64,000 nucleotides of DNA from Pempheris klunzingeri (GCF_042242105.1 NC_092016.1:10802501-10866500); one strand, 5' to 3'; counted from the first letter of the stretch, positions 13,826-27,000 are shown. Notes: generated by a model from the sequence alone, not told the origin. A program made the numbers and translations.

Positions 13826-16800
13826 TTCTTCTGTCTTGCTCTCAGCACGACTCTGGATCTGAGTGCACCCCAGGAGAATCCAAAAGCCAAGACAAGAAAG
13901 AGAAAGGCAATTATATCATGTATGCAAGAGCTACATCCGGAGACAAGCTCAACAACAATAAATTCTCCATCTGTAGCGTGCGAAACATCAGCCAGGTGCT
14001 GGAGAAAAAGAGAAGCAACTGTTTTGTCGGTACGTTTTACGTTTCTGTAAGTTTTTTCCAGACAGTTATCTAAAACTCAAATCACAATATTGTTCCGATT
14101 CTGCTTTCCCTTTACTGATTAGTTTGGGAGATTTTAACCCCACTTTAACGTAATTGGTGACTTAATTCAGGCAACTAGAGATGACACAATATATTGGCTG
14201 GTATTAGCCTTGAAAAGCAATCATGGCATTTGTCCAAGTGTTATTTTTACTGACAGTATTTGGCATATGTTTGCAAATGTTACACATATTAACTGTCAAA
14301 TCAGCAGCATTACAAAAAGATTTTTTTTAAAAGTTACTCCATTACTTAACCATATGATTGGCATGCCTAAAAAGATTAATCTGTTTTCCACATTAGTATC
14401 ACGCATATCCGTCTGAGCTGATATGACTGCGAAAACATTCGCTTTTAGAACCCCATGCCAGCGTCTCTCTTGGTACACATGTACTGCTTTAAAAATTTGC
14501 CCTTCCTCAAAGAAACTGAAGAGCGAAGAGCCTTTGAGTGTTTGAATTTAATGCAGCTCTCTCAAGGGTCTGTCTCCTTTTGAACAATTTCATTTAGTTT
14601 TCATCGTTTATCGCTGCAACTCATTGTCTAGGGAACAATATTTGTTTGGTTTTGTTTTGTAATGAGACATTTTTCATAGTAAACGTCTGATTTCTCATAC
14701 ACTTTGAGCCCTCAGTACAAGAAGTCAAAGTACGGAACTGCATGTTCCAGTTTTTGGGGACCAGACTCCATGTTTATTTTTCCTTCTCCCTAAACAGAGT
14801 CTGGCCAGCCCATCTGTGGTAACGGTTTGGTGGAGCCAGGAGAGGAGTGCGATTGTGGTTACAGTGATCAGTGCAGGGACCAGTGCTGCTACGACGCCAA
14901 CCAGCCTGACAACAAGAAGTGCAAATTAAAGCCCAACAAAGTCTGCAGGTAGATGTGGATGTTATTTTTCCCCTTTTTGTTTGCCTGACTATTTTTATGT
15001 TTCATAAGAAAGATCTGCCGGCTTGTTTGTTATCAGTCTTGACTGAACACTTGTCTTTCCCAACAGTCCCAGCCAGGGTCCTTGTTGTACTGCTGACTGC
15101 TCTTACAAGGGTCGTAATGAAAAGTGCAGAGAGGAATCGGAGTGTGCTCACCATGGCATGTGTAACGGAGTCAGTGCCCAGTGCCCCACGTCTGAGCCCA
15201 AGGCCAACTTCACTGCCTGCCACGGAGAAACTCAAGTCTGCCTCAACGGAGTAAGTGGCTGGAGACTTGACACCTGTAAAAATGGTCGTTATAGCAACTT
15301 AACATCCATACCAGTCAGTGTCTGATCTCGCCTGTCCCCATGCTCGTCCCCTGCAGGGCTGCTCCGGCTCCATCTGTGAGAAGTATGGGCTCGAGGCGTG
15401 CACCTGTGCCAGCCAAGACGGCAAGGATGAGACTGAGCTTTGCCACGTGTGCTGCATGGAGAAGAGTGAGTCATTTACCTTTTATCCAACCTGGTTAACC
15501 AGTGTTTTTCTGAAATATGCTCTAGGTCACGTCTTTGTCATTTGAACTGTGTTGACTGTCGGTGATTGATCTCCACAGTGAATCCCAACACATGCAGCAG
15601 CACAGGATCAGAGCGTCTCGCACGTTTCTTTAATAAGAAAGTAACCACGCTGCCAGCCGGCTCGCCTTGCAACGACTTCAAGGGTTACTGTGACGTCTTC
15701 ATGAAATGCCGCCTGGTGGATGCCGACGGGCCACTGGCCAGGCTGAAGAAGGCCATCTTCAACCCAGAGCTCTATGAGAACATTGCAGAGTGGATTGTGG
15801 TACGTATCAACTTCATGATTCTGATTGGATTATTAGTAATTGTTATGGTGTTATGGTGTTCTTGGATTGATTATGCCTGATTTTGTTTCGTTCTCGTCCT
15901 CAGGCCCATTGGTGGGCAGTGTTGTTGATGGGTATTGCCCTCATCATGCTCATGGCTGGCTTCATCAAGATCTGTAGTGTGCACACACCGAGCAGTAACC
16001 CTAAACTTCCCCCTCCCAAACCGCTTCCAGGTGAGTCCAGAGTTTCACAAAGAAAGTCAATCATACAATAGAAAATTCAACTTGTATTTATTCAGAAATA
16101 CTCGGCCATTTAGCTGACAGACCGTGTGCCTGAAGTCATGCGTGAATGATGGATGGATGAATTTCTTTATATCCTGATGTAGTACCCTGCCACTCTCTCT
16201 GAGACATGTTCTCATGTAGCTGCAGGGCTGTTGGGTGTGTTTGTTTTTGTTGCATCTGTCAAGCCACATGCGTAGTTTGGAAAAAGATATGTGTTCACAC
16301 TCCTCGGTTAATCTAAACAGCTAGAATTCAAGGTACGTTAACCTGGTCTTACAGCAACTACTGAAATGACGGTAGCTGGCGTTTTGCCTCAATAGATCTA
16401 TGATGAAATTGTTGGGAAATATTATGATCGCCGCTACTTAGATGCAATCATTAGTGTAGATTATATCTGCCAGGGTGTTTGTGAAGCTTTTCCCCGAGAG
16501 CAGTTTCAGGCTTCAACACCCAGCATTGATTTTAATCTTTAAATTAGGCCCAATTTGTACCTGAACGAAGCTGCTTTCATCCTCTCTATGTGCTTCCTTA
16601 ACCTCGTACCTGTATGATTGCTTTAATTCAAATTTTTCCTAGTAGTTCTATTATTTTCTCTTACGTAGTCAAAACTTTAAACTGTTTTATTCTGTTTTAC
16701 ATTTTAGTGCTACGATTCACCAGGCCTTTTCTTGTATCCCCTGACATGCATCCTAATTGATGTCATCCAGTTTGCCACAGACTGCAACCACAAATTTACC

Positions 16801-17167
16801 TTTCATCTCTCACAGTGTGACACGCAATGAACTCACAAGAGTGTTGTTATCGCAGTGTAGGCCGCAGTAGAGTGTCACAAGGTGCAATTTTCTTTGGAGT
16901 AAACCCACAGTCTGTCTTTTCACAAGCTAAATTAACTGCCTTACCCCACCAACAGGCACGTTGAAGAGGCGGCGAGCGCAGCAGCACGCTAACTCCCAGG
17001 TGCAGCACCAGTCTCAGCACCCGCACTCCCACCAGCACGGACACGGCGGCCACGGCGGGCACGGCGGCCAGCGGCAACCCCAGAGGCAGCCTCAACGGCA
17101 GGCGCAGCCCCAGCGGCACCACCGTCAGCCCAGAGAGAACTATCAGATGGGCCAGATGAGACGCTGA
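4837..17167 (+). CDS. adam10: ADAM10 disintegrin and metalloproteinase (complete, 16 exons, 791 aa)
   Basis: ADAM10 is a type I membrane sheddase that cleaves Notch, APP, cadherins and other ectodomains. Exons: 4837-4903, 7137-7287, 9082-9200, 9343-9501, 10052-10152, 11227-11376, 12468-12560, 12655-12838, 13540-13703, 13846-14029, 14798-14948, 15067-15250, 15357-15465, 15579-15799, 15904-16030, 16956-17167; all phases join. Domain order is: signal peptide (about 1-22); prodomain with [15 protein letters not shown] and cysteine-switch Cys177 in GGCADS; furin site RKKR at 214-217; zinc motif [11 protein letters not shown] at 387-397, split by an intron before the last His; disintegrin domain from about 459 (CGNG...GEECDCGY); Cys-rich region; transmembrane segment about 682-702; cytoplasmic tail ending [10 protein letters not shown]. 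The tail is longer than in mammals (748 aa total in human) because of a His/Gln/Gly-rich insert. The donor after exon 5 (AAG|gtgaac) is weak but is the only phase-compatible one. It may be the a or b teleost copy. Confidence 0.97.
7735..7850. repeat. Truncated hAT-like MITE end in adam10 intron 2
   Basis: It ends ...GATTAATTGAAAATGAAG and then TTTTCAGCCCTA. This is the right terminal region of the AGGGCTGCAACTAA family, also seen at 4162-4428, 42362-42868 and 52615-52908. Only the terminal ~115 bp remain. Confidence 0.45.
10376..10425 (+). repeat. Diverged intronic repeat unit, copy 1
   Basis: About 45 bp (ATGGCTGTATGCAGTAATG... ending GTGTTTGAAATT) resembles the stretch at 11597-11640 in the next adam10 intron, at roughly three quarters identity by eye. 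It is probably a remnant of an interspersed element of unknown family. Confidence 0.35.
11597..11640 (+). repeat. Diverged intronic repeat unit, copy 2
   Basis: This is the partner of 10376-10425 (GTGGTTGTACACAGTAAAAC... ending CTGTTTGAAATT). It lies in the adam10 intron between the exons ending at 11376 and starting at 12468. No coding potential is seen. Confidence 0.35.
13792..13816. repeat. (AT)n microsatellite in adam10 intron 9
   Basis: An uninterrupted AT dinucleotide run is followed by a T tract that serves as the polypyrimidine tract of the exon starting at 13846. Confidence 0.9.
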
Positions 17168-20055
17168 GACCCTGCATCCCGCCCCCCTCCCCCCAATGCC
17201 TTGGCTCCTCCTTGTGCCTACAGTGGGAAACAAAAGCGTCACTCCATCCAAAGAAAAGCCTGACATGGTTGTTAGTCATCATCATATCCTCCATCTACAG
17301 ACAAAATAGACACGTGAAAAAGAGAAAAACACTTATCTAGCAACTCGATTGGCTCTTTGTGGAGTGGACTCGACCATCAGCCATTTCCAATGCAGTGTGA
17401 TCTAGCATCTTTTTCCACCTTTTTTTTTTCTTTTTTCAGGAGTGCCAAGGAGTTAAGGAATCATGTGTAGCTTTAGTACATTCTGTGATGTGTGTTTTTT
17501 TTGTTTTTTTTTTTTGTTCTATTGCAACGTCTTCTTGAGTGACACACCCGTGGCTGCTGGTGAATTGTTCCGTGCTTTTTTTTTTTTCTTTTTTTTTTTT
17601 CCTCCTTCTGTTTTTTTCTCACCATTCTAGCCAGGAATGAGAGACACTCAGTGAGGATTTGCGGCACTTTTGTGATTTACACATGTCAAACGGCAAAAGA
17701 CACAGGCTCCGGTCTCTCGTGCAGACGGTCTTCTGCATGTGACTGTACATATTTAGTGTATCATAAGTGAAAACAAACTATTTCTTCTACTGTAAATGTG
17801 TAATTCTTCACTTTTTTCTTTGATTTTTCGGTTAGTGCTCTCAGGACTCTTTAACACATAATTGAAGGAGTGACGGTTGTGATGAGTTCCTTGGACGTTG
17901 CTGTCGAGGATTTGACGCCATCAGGTTCTCTTCGCAGTCGTCCAATCAGGTGGATCTCTTTCACTTTCGTTGGGTTGCTAGATTTTGAATTTGAACAGCA
18001 AGGTCACGATATCTCACTTTTCAGGCCTTCTTTGTTCAAGGTCCCTTTTTTTCATCCTTTTTTTTTTTTATTGTCTTGCTAACATGTTTCGCTCATGTTG
18101 TGTATCAAGCTAGATGAGGTAAAGAGTCACAGGAACAGAAAGGGAAGATCACCTAGTTTGGTACACCTTTTTTGTCTTTACCCATTTGTTTTTGATAACG
18201 ATGAATGAATAACCACTAACTGAAGCTGATTATGATTCTACCTGTTCAGATATGAAGACGAGGGTAAGTGAAGGCTGCTGTGGTTTAGCTTAGAATTGAG
18301 AGTGTATCATTTTACAGAGTTAGTTTACATGAGTGTGGAAATAAATTTAAAAATGACTCCGGTGTGGATGTACAAAAAAAAGTAAGATTAAATCATTCTA
18401 TTATTCTTCAGATAGCGAATCTAAGAACTTTTCAATGTGGGCATGCAGACACATTTATTAAATGTGACTATTAATTGACCAAGGTCTGTAATATTTGTAT
18501 GTCACTCAACACTATTTCCTTTGACAGCTATTAATGTTAGTCTTAAAACAAGTGGAAGGAGCAGTGTAACACAGCAGTATTGTCACACTATTCACACATT
18601 CCTCAGCGTTCACTAGTTTCACAGGAGACAAGCGGCTATTTTTGATTTTTTTTTGTTTTTTGTTTTTTCTTTTACAACTCACCCGCAGTTATCTCCTGGT
18701 CAGAATTCTTCACAGACTGAATCCCCTTAAGAGCTCATGAGTGCAGGCGTCAGTGTGAGTTTACATCAGCGTGCCATAAAACTTTATACAGCTGATCTTT
18801 GTGCACAAGTTTTATAAGATACACCAAGCACCTACAAAGCTTCTGGAGCCACTTTTTAAATGGAAGAAATGAAGGAGATGTGATTGTTTGACCTCAGGTG
18901 TTTTCTTCCTCCCCTCGCTGCAGCACAGCATGAGGGACACTTTGGAAAATGGTGACATGATAACACTAATAGAAAGGATCTGATAATCTGGTCGTGATAT
19001 GCTAAATCCCGTGATTTACTGTGCAAACATTTTTCCCACCAGTAAGATTCAGCAAGTGGGCGAAATGTTTGGCACAGACAGAAAAAGCTCGGATATTTTG
19101 CATTATGCGTTTGGCAAAGGACATTTTTCTAGTGCTCTAACTTCATTTTATCCTGGCATTATTATTTCTGAATGCATGCAATACTAATCACAACTAATGA
19201 CTTACAACACTGTCTCGATGGTTGTAATAATCACACATGTGCTCTGGAGGGGACATTAAATGTAACGCGTCTCACAGTTAACAGTTCATTTCAAATGGCA
19301 GATGAATAAGGCGGGTCAGCAGTTGCTATAACCTCTCATGTCTGTACAAAATGGAGCTCTTTTTAAATTTCATCCTCTAGGCTGGTTCACACCTAGAAAA
19401 GCCTGGAAAATTTACATGTAAACTTGTACAGTACTTCGAAAATTTGCATTTCATTTGAAAATGAAAATTACATTTTGATAAATCTGTTTCATTTTTTGTA
19501 TTCTTATTCCAGAGTAAGTTGTTCAAAGATGTTCATATGTGACAAACTTTCCTTTCTTCTAAGTTATTTATGTTCTTATATGTGCTAGTTGAAATGGAGT
19601 TTGCTTATGATACTTTTCTCCACCATCATCAATGGTAAAAACAATTCAGGGTGATGGAGTTAATGTTACATTCTCATTTTTGTCTTCGTTATCCTGTGGC
19701 ATGGTTTCGGTAGAAGAGCAGAAGAATAATGCCTGTAAATTTACTTTCTTTTTAATTTCGTAGTCTTGGTAAAAGTTTTTAGATAAACGTGCACTGAAAA
19801 TGTCCAAATTGAGTTGAAATGTTGTAGGTGATGTAGGCCGAAAGAACACAAGATTAAAAAGTAATACTACTGTCTGATTTTAATGTTCACTGTGTTTTAT
19901 ACAGTATCGGAAATTTTTGTTCACTTTGAACATTTTTACTAAAAAAAAAAAAAGATTTCAAATTGTATTGTGCAAAGAGATGTAATTTTTGGAGTACTTG
20001 AAATGCATTAATTAAAAGACTCGTTCAAAATAAAATAGACCCCTGTTTACTGTCT
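17168..20055 (+). other. adam10: adam10 3' UTR (about 2.9 kb)
   Basis: The stretch follows the adam10 stop on the same strand with no acceptor-flanked exon after it. It contains several long T tracts (about 17418-17440, 17495-17515, 17574-17600, 18640-18670), a Pumilio-type site TGTACATA at 17744-17751 and an internal AATAAA at 18340-18345. A distal AATAAA at 20029-20034 is followed by GT-rich sequence, which fits a main polyadenylation signal. The extent is inferred from the hexamer, not from transcripts. Confidence 0.6.
20029..20034 (+). terminator. adam10: Candidate distal poly(A) signal of adam10
   Basis: AATAAA is followed within about 30 bp by a GT-rich stretch (CTGTCTGTGATGTGTGCG). 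This matches the usual hexamer plus downstream element layout. A proximal alternative is at 18340-18345. Confidence 0.55.
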
Positions 20056-23000
20056 GTGATGTGTGCGCTCTTTGCCTTTTTCTATCTAGTTGTGCATACA
20101 GAGGCGTTAAATGTGGGGGAATTTAAAAGGGCACTCCACACATTTTACATACTGAGATCAGATTAGTCATCACAAGGAGAACTACTCATCCTGTGAAAAC
20201 AGTTGTATAATGCCCTCTGGGGCTGTGGAGGCGGATATACCCCCAATGATGTCATCAGAGTTGTTTCAGATCAAGCTTGAATCTTAAAAATGTAAAACAC
20301 AAAGCTTGAGTTTGAAAGATATGAGTTACATTATGGGAAGTGCAGTCTCTCTGGAGCTTCACCTGTACCAGCGAATAAAATGTTCATTTATTGAGGCAAA
20401 CATTCGGTCGGACACCTTCAGGCATCAACACCGTCGTTATCAGATTCTGGGTTCACTTTTTTTCCTGTTCATGTTTAAAAGTCCCTGACCAAAAGCTAGC
20501 CTTAATAAATTCATAATTCAGCGAGGATGCCTTTCCCATTTTTGTTTTATTCTATTTACATATAATCTGTTTCTTTGAAGTCCCCCAACTCATTTTAAAT
20601 CACTTTTTGTTAACAAAAGAAGTACCTGAAAATTGTTTGTGCTGTGTTAGTGTGTGTGTGCAAAAACCCATAACACCAAAGATGGGATTAGTTAGAGATA
20701 CAGAAGCCTTGTGGTAAAAAGTCCCTTCAATCCTTTAAATTGAGCATGATTAAGAAGTGTGAAGTTTAAAAGAAAAAGGAGACTTCGGGATGACTAATGT
20801 TGTATTCAGAGTGGTGTTTCCTGCCTTTCCTCTGGTGTTGTCTGGGAGCCTTTTCCTGTATCTTAAATGTATAATTGCTGAATGCAGTAGAGGGGCGTCC
20901 ACAGCAGAGGGAGCAGCTGCTGTGGGCGAAGTGTCGGGGGGCCAGAGGTTTTGGAGCAGCATGTGAGTCACCAACATCTGCACAACAAAGCCACATAACA
21001 GCTTCTCGTCCTCTCTGCTCCCACAGAGGAGTACCTCAGAGATCACTGACAACTTCAACCTTGGAACTTAACTCCAAATAGTGTGTGGGTGCCGTATCGC
21101 TCTGTTTATTTGAGTGATGTTGGCTGAAGGAAATGCAGCTTGTCAGACACATTTATTTACCTTTTCCACTAGCAAGCTGTTAATTCTCAGTATAAACCGT
21201 GTGTGTGTTTGTTAAATACTATACTTATTGATGCCTTTTTCCTCGTGTTTGATGATGTAACAACTATAGGAAAGTGCACATGCAGTGGAATGTGGCCTGC
21301 TATTGATTTTCAATGCGGATCCTCAGCTGCAGTCGCTGGGTGTGACCTGAACGGGCACCGTCACCAACAGCAAGAGTTTAGGTTCAATATTTTCTTGATA
21401 ATTCGCTTAGTTGTATCCAGTAAGTTCATACAGTCATTATTACTGGTGCTGAGGTCTATTTTCTCACAGCTCTCCTCACGCTGATGTCACTCTGAGCCTA
21501 AAACAATGTCCCAGCAGAGAGGACAATGTTACGAACACTGGTCAATATTCCACATTTAGAGCTTCAGCTCTGTGCAAGGAGCTGACGTCACAGCCGATAA
21601 GCGAGCAGTTTTTGTCTCTCTGTGCTGTGACAAAGCATGATTGTAAAAGTGGTCTGCTGAGGGGCACCCAGGCTGAGCTGAGTGGCAGCTAACACTGGCT
21701 CCAGTGATCAGCTGACCACTGCAAAATAAAGAATGGAAACAGAGTGGCAACAAAGACTATAACTCCCAGTTCATTGTCCTGTATCAGATAATGTCCACAA
21801 GATTTTCAAGGTTCCTCCATTCAGTCCGTCTGCGTAGAATTAGTTTCTCTTATGAAAACATTTGCTACTGCAAGACATAAAGCGACTATCAATGCCATAC
21901 GCTGCTAGTTGGAGGAATTTCTGTTATTATCAACTCTTTTATTTTTCCTTTTATTCAAAGAAGCTACAGGCAACAAAGTGATTCCAATTCATAGGTCCAC
22001 ACAATTTAAAGAAAACCATCTATGCCAGTAGCTTTGGAGAGACCGCATTTTTCACATTGAACTTGTTCATGTGATTTCACAGAGACAAGACAGAGAAATG
22101 TATTTCTACAGACCCAGTTCTCAGAGGACTGTTCCTTCTCAGTGAGTCTTCAAAGCAGGCGGACGCAGCACAGGAACGTATTCCCACATCATTCAAAGCC
22201 TGGCCTAGGTGAGAGACGGGAAGGGAGAATCACATGCACCTGCACATGTTTTGTTATCGAGTCAGTCTATGCAAAGAGATTTTCCTCTCGGCCCCATGTA
22301 TGCAGTCATGCAATGTATACATGACAAACTGGCATGGACAATAATGTGATCTGTGCTCTGACCCTTGGGCTGGTGTCACATAAACTCATCCTGCCACGCT
22401 CTAATTCAGTCCATCAGATAATTCTTCACTCAGCACTGAGGATCTGGCAGCTTCTTGTAGTTGTTCTCTGCTGCGGTTTCTTCTCATACTTGTACTCCAT
22501 ATGAGTATTTTTTTTATTTCATGCGGTTATGTACTTCTGCTCACGGAAACTGAGAATAAACATTTGAAATGAAAAACATTTGCACGTTCATAGTTTCTGG
22601 ATTTTTCAATGAAGGAGGATTGTATGTGTAATTTTACTTTTTTGTATGTAGTATGGAGATGATCCCTCAGTAAAACTTGTAACAGAGTAAATAAGCATTG
22701 TGGTATCTATACCTTTATCTCAGTAAGTGGTCAGAATACTTCTTCCACCACTGATCAAAGGTGTGAAGAGTTTCCACAAGGGAGGCTTCCTTACACTTAG
22801 ACTTTAACTTGTTAATGTATGACCACATTCCTCTCAGATCATCAGTTCTCCATCAGTGGAGTCACTGCCTGAGGTTCCCAGTGGAGTTAAAGTGGAGTCA
22901 AACACCACACTGTGACTCATCTTTTATATGAATAAGAACATGAACTAGAACAATCAGCTCATAGAGGAACTATTTTACAGCATATTGCTCACACTGTGAG

Positions 23001-23690
23001 GTGTAATCATCCTCTGCAGTCCAAACAACTAAACACAAATGACCCATCTCTTGTGTCAGGGAAGGTGTTTAATCTTAGACCAGTAAATGTTCCTGTGGTT
23101 CTGCTGGTGAGGTTTACTGAAAAGATTCATGGCTGCTGTTACCGTGCACTCCCACTTTATCACATAGAAGCCTACACAACTATTTAAGGGATGTATGAGG
23201 ATGTATGAGGTAATGGTGTAAAACGCTGAGAAGTGAATTACATCAACAAGTCAGTTTTCAGTGATAAATGCTGAAGTGAAGTATCTCTCATGAAATAGAT
23301 ATTTGTAGAAACTTTAATGTAGACAAAAACAACACTGAGTCAAATACAAATATCATATAATAATGAACAGGAGGTTTGCAAAAGAAGAAAGAAATTATAA
23401 GGTAGACAAAAAAAGTTTAATAATATAACCACCGAAGAAAATGGGAGCAAACCTACAAGAAGACATGTAAAACTATTAATTGAGTACCAATTTTTTCCAA
23501 GTGACTAGCCAAATAGAGAGTGTTTTTTCATCTAATATCTATAATACAGTATTTACAGCATATACATGAAAAGTCTTAGCAACGTTAAGCACGCAGGACT
23601 GAGATTTTCATGTGTTTATGAAACATAAAAAGTTAAATTGGGCACGAGTCCTTAACCAGTGTGGTTGACAGGTTCAGTATTTTAAAAGGC
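20056..23690. other. Intergenic region between the convergent adam10 and aqp9 genes
   Basis: No exon of any gene is recognised on either strand. In mammals LIPC lies at this position, but no lipase-like coding is seen here. About 20120-20290 (GATGTCATCAGAG and CCCTCTGGGGCTG) looks like a known type of teleost interspersed repeat. Another repeat lies at 22617-22756. The rest is unremarkable AT-rich sequence. Confidence 0.55.
22617..22756. repeat. Interspersed repeat ending GAATACTTCTTCCACCACTG
   Basis: The terminal AGAATACTTCTTCCACCACT is the signature end of a frequent teleost repeat rich in AGTACTTTTACTT. Related copies are at 29813-29962 (opposite orientation, starting GCAGTGGTGGACAATAACT) and 39855-39992. 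It is non-coding. The family name is uncertain. Confidence 0.5.
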
Positions 23691-23697
23691 GGTGCAT

Positions 23698-23703
23698 TTT
23701 ATT
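23698..23703 (-). terminator. aqp9: Candidate poly(A) signal of aqp9
   Basis: TTTATT on the + strand reads AATAAA on the - strand, about 300 bp downstream of the aqp9 stop codon at 24006-24008. This would give a 3' UTR of roughly 0.3 kb. A T-rich stretch near 23744-23757 offers another hexamer closer to the stop. Confidence 0.45.
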
Positions 23704-24005
23704 GCTTGTTTTCTGTATTTCTATCCACAGCACAGACCAAAACTTGTTTTTTTTTTATTTGTGTTTTGACCCACGAGTGTTCTAATATTGCCATCACTGA
23801 GCTGAAAGCTTGTCTCTGCAGAGCATAAAGTCAATCAGAAGAGTAACTACAGTCTATCCTGCTATTAATGGGTTTGCCAGAGAGAGCACACTGACAGAGG
23901 AAGCCTGTCCTTACAGATGGAAGCTGTGCTGGGTGTCCTTCACCTGTCTGACAGTAAAACAGCTGAATCTGACCACTTAGTCCTAAAGGTTAATGTCTTT
24001 TTTTT

Positions 24006-27000
24006 TTAGCTCATGGTGATCATCTCATATTTGTCCTTCAGACTGCTGTCCTCGTCCTCCTCGTCCTCCTCGTCCTCCTCCTCTTCGTGGGGCTTCTCAG
24101 GCTCGTCGCGGTGGTGGTGCAGCTCAATGAGCAGGTAGTAGATGACGGCTGCGACCACGCCCCCCACCATGGGCCCCGCCACAGGGATCCACCACCAGTA
24201 GTCTGCAGTGCTGTAATCATCCAATGATAAACAGAAATAAGAGGAAAGAGTTAAATACATTTCTGGCAGTCACACAAGCAGCTGGATCAGTGGTCACTGT
24301 AAGTCACCGGGGCCATCACCGGATCATTCACAAGCATCGACTGCATCTGTCGAGCGCATGTGACATTATGTAACACCATGGTTTATGCCAGCAGCTCGGG
24401 TCTTAACATTTATAAATGAATAAATCTAATAAAAGGATCCAGTTTGGAGAAATCACACAAACGTAACATAGGCGCTCTGCTGTACAATTACCTGAAGACC
24501 TCCATCCCCCATCCTGCTACAGCTGTGAACAGTCGGGGTCCCAGGTCTCTGGCAGGGTTCAGGGGGTAGCCACAGTTCAGTCCCATGGACACACCGATGG
24601 CCATGATGATCAGACCAATAGCCAGCGGCTCCACTCCTTTGGGAGCTCCAATGTTTTCACCATCAATGATAGCGAGGATACACAAGACCAGCATACCTGT
24701 CCCCACCACCTGCAGGAGTTTAGGCAAGTACATCATCATACTTTTAAAAAACATATCAGCATACACTGGTGGCTTCCCAGTTACAGCACTGGTTCATCGA
24801 TGGTCTTTCCCTCAGTTTCTTGGCTTAAGTTTAAGCTTTTAGCTTCCCACCTCTGCTGCACAAGCTTTTGCTTTGTTTACATTCCTGTATATCTGAGTGT
24901 ATTTAGGTAAAAGTGTCTATATATAAAGTATGTGGATGTCTTTGTATACATATCTTTTATACTGATGTTTTTTAAATGAATAAAATATGTAGAGATATGT
25001 AGTGTTGATCAGTCAGTAATATTGATGTGGTTGCATTAATGTCACATTTGCTTTGTTATCATGATTCCTTCAAAGTGTGTAATCTGGATATGTTTCGCTA
25101 AAATAAGTAAGTCTAATCCTAATGCCTCAAATGCAGGTTTTAACTGCTGTTATTTAAACAAATGTATTCAGAGAACACAACCTGCACAGCACCAGTGTTA
25201 GACAGACAGGAAACATTACCACAAGCACAGTCACACTGATTAGACTTATCTCAGTGGTTCACCTGATGTGGTTTTCAACAGTTTTAAGGTGGTAGACATG
25301 TTATTTTTGGATCGCTGCACCGACTAAAAAGATGGAAAATGGTGTTAAGTATAGATGTGACCTTCCAGTGAATGCCAGGAAATTGGTCATTAGACCCAAA
25401 ACTAAATAAAAGTGGGGGTGTTCTCAGACTAAATGGGGCAATCAATTTTGCATTAGCTGCATTTGCCAGACTTCGCAGTATTTAGAGCCTGAATGGGAGT
25501 GGCAATGCACAACAGAGGAGAGGTCATTGGGTCAAAGCCACCACCACAGCTCACCTGATCAATGAAGCCGCCGAGGACTGACAGGTGTCTCGCAGGGTAT
25601 GAAGCAAAAATGTGACCAGTAGCATTGATTCCTGTCACTGACAAAATCCCACTGGTGAAGTCCATGAAAGCATCTGTGAGGAGGACAAATAGATAGTAAA
25701 AACTGTAGGACCCATTAGTGTCTGAAATATTTTCACTGCGGCAGCTGAGTGATGACACTCCCAGTTTTTCCTCTTTTTCAAGTTTGGGAGAAACCGAGCT
25801 TTTGGAGATCATCACCAACTGTTATGGTTTAATACATATGTGTAATTGAATAAGGTGCAGGTGTATTCACCATAGTATAATCCAAAGACTGCAGCAGCTC
25901 CAGCAAAAGCACCAAGAAACTGAGCGATGACATAAATGGGAAACTTCCAGATCTTCAGTTTGCCCAGAATCACCATAGCCAGAGACACAGCAGGGTTCAC
26001 GTGGCCCCCTGGGATGGAAGACAAAGCACATAGTGGAAGAGGGGTGCAATGGGTGGGGGTGGCTGGCATGATAGGCTCTCCATCATTAGCGAGGCCGTCA
26101 CATTTACGAGGGGCAGCAGAAGGGGAGAGGCCCCCAGGGCAAGCAGGGTTTTGTTATGTATGCTCACAAGCAAAGAGGCAGAATAATGGTCATGTATTAG
26201 AAATTCAACCTTTACGTCAAAAAAACAAAAGGCAGCATTAGTCGGACCTCTTTTTTCTAATCAAGCTGTGCACAAGCTGTTTAAATATTTAAGAAAACAT
26301 ATTTGAAATCTGTGAGTGATCTGTCTTCATGAAATCTATTTGGTCCCTTTGATGTAAAATTGGAAGTAGCTGCTGCTCAGATGAGAGAAGCAGTCTCGTT
26401 TGGACTGAGTCTGCTCTCTATCATACGCAGATGAATGTATGATCAATGGGGTTTGCAGGACATTTAGTGCCCAGGGTCATGTATGACCCCAGAGCGGCTG
26501 TGCGCTAGCACTAACAAATCAATGCTCAGTACACATTCATTGAATCTGGACAGATAGCTGGCACGTTCCTGCTGACACTGGAGCCGTGGAGGTGGCACAT
26601 GGCTGGACAGGAAGCTATAAAGTTATATTATTACAAGCTGCAAGCCTCATGAGTAACAATGTTTTCATTACAACAGATACAAGCAAGCTGTGTCAGACTC
26701 TTTTTATGTTCTGGTACAGGATGTTTGCATTAACTATGAATTATTTCAAGTCATTATAAAGGCTGGAGTGATTAAAAAAAAGCTGAATATGCAAACAACA
26801 AACTTATAACAATACATACATGTCATATTTTCCAGTTGATCTGACAGGATGCCAATCCCCAGTGGAAAGGAACACTCATCACAATAACATCCATTAACAA
26901 TTACTCATTAAATTGTATTGCAAGTGAATTAAATTCATTGTACCATATCAAACACTGCACAGTGGGGCCTGGTGGCTCATGTGAGATAAGTTCTACTTGA

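Noticed and set aside
16847..17294. Long antisense open frames (139 and 101 aa) over the last adam10 exon
   Set aside because: They are shadows of the GC-rich, repeat-like His/Gln/Gly coding sequence on the + strand.
20056..23690. Possible LIPC gene between adam10 and aqp9, as in mammals
   Set aside because: No lipase motif or acceptor-donor bounded coding segment seen on either strand.
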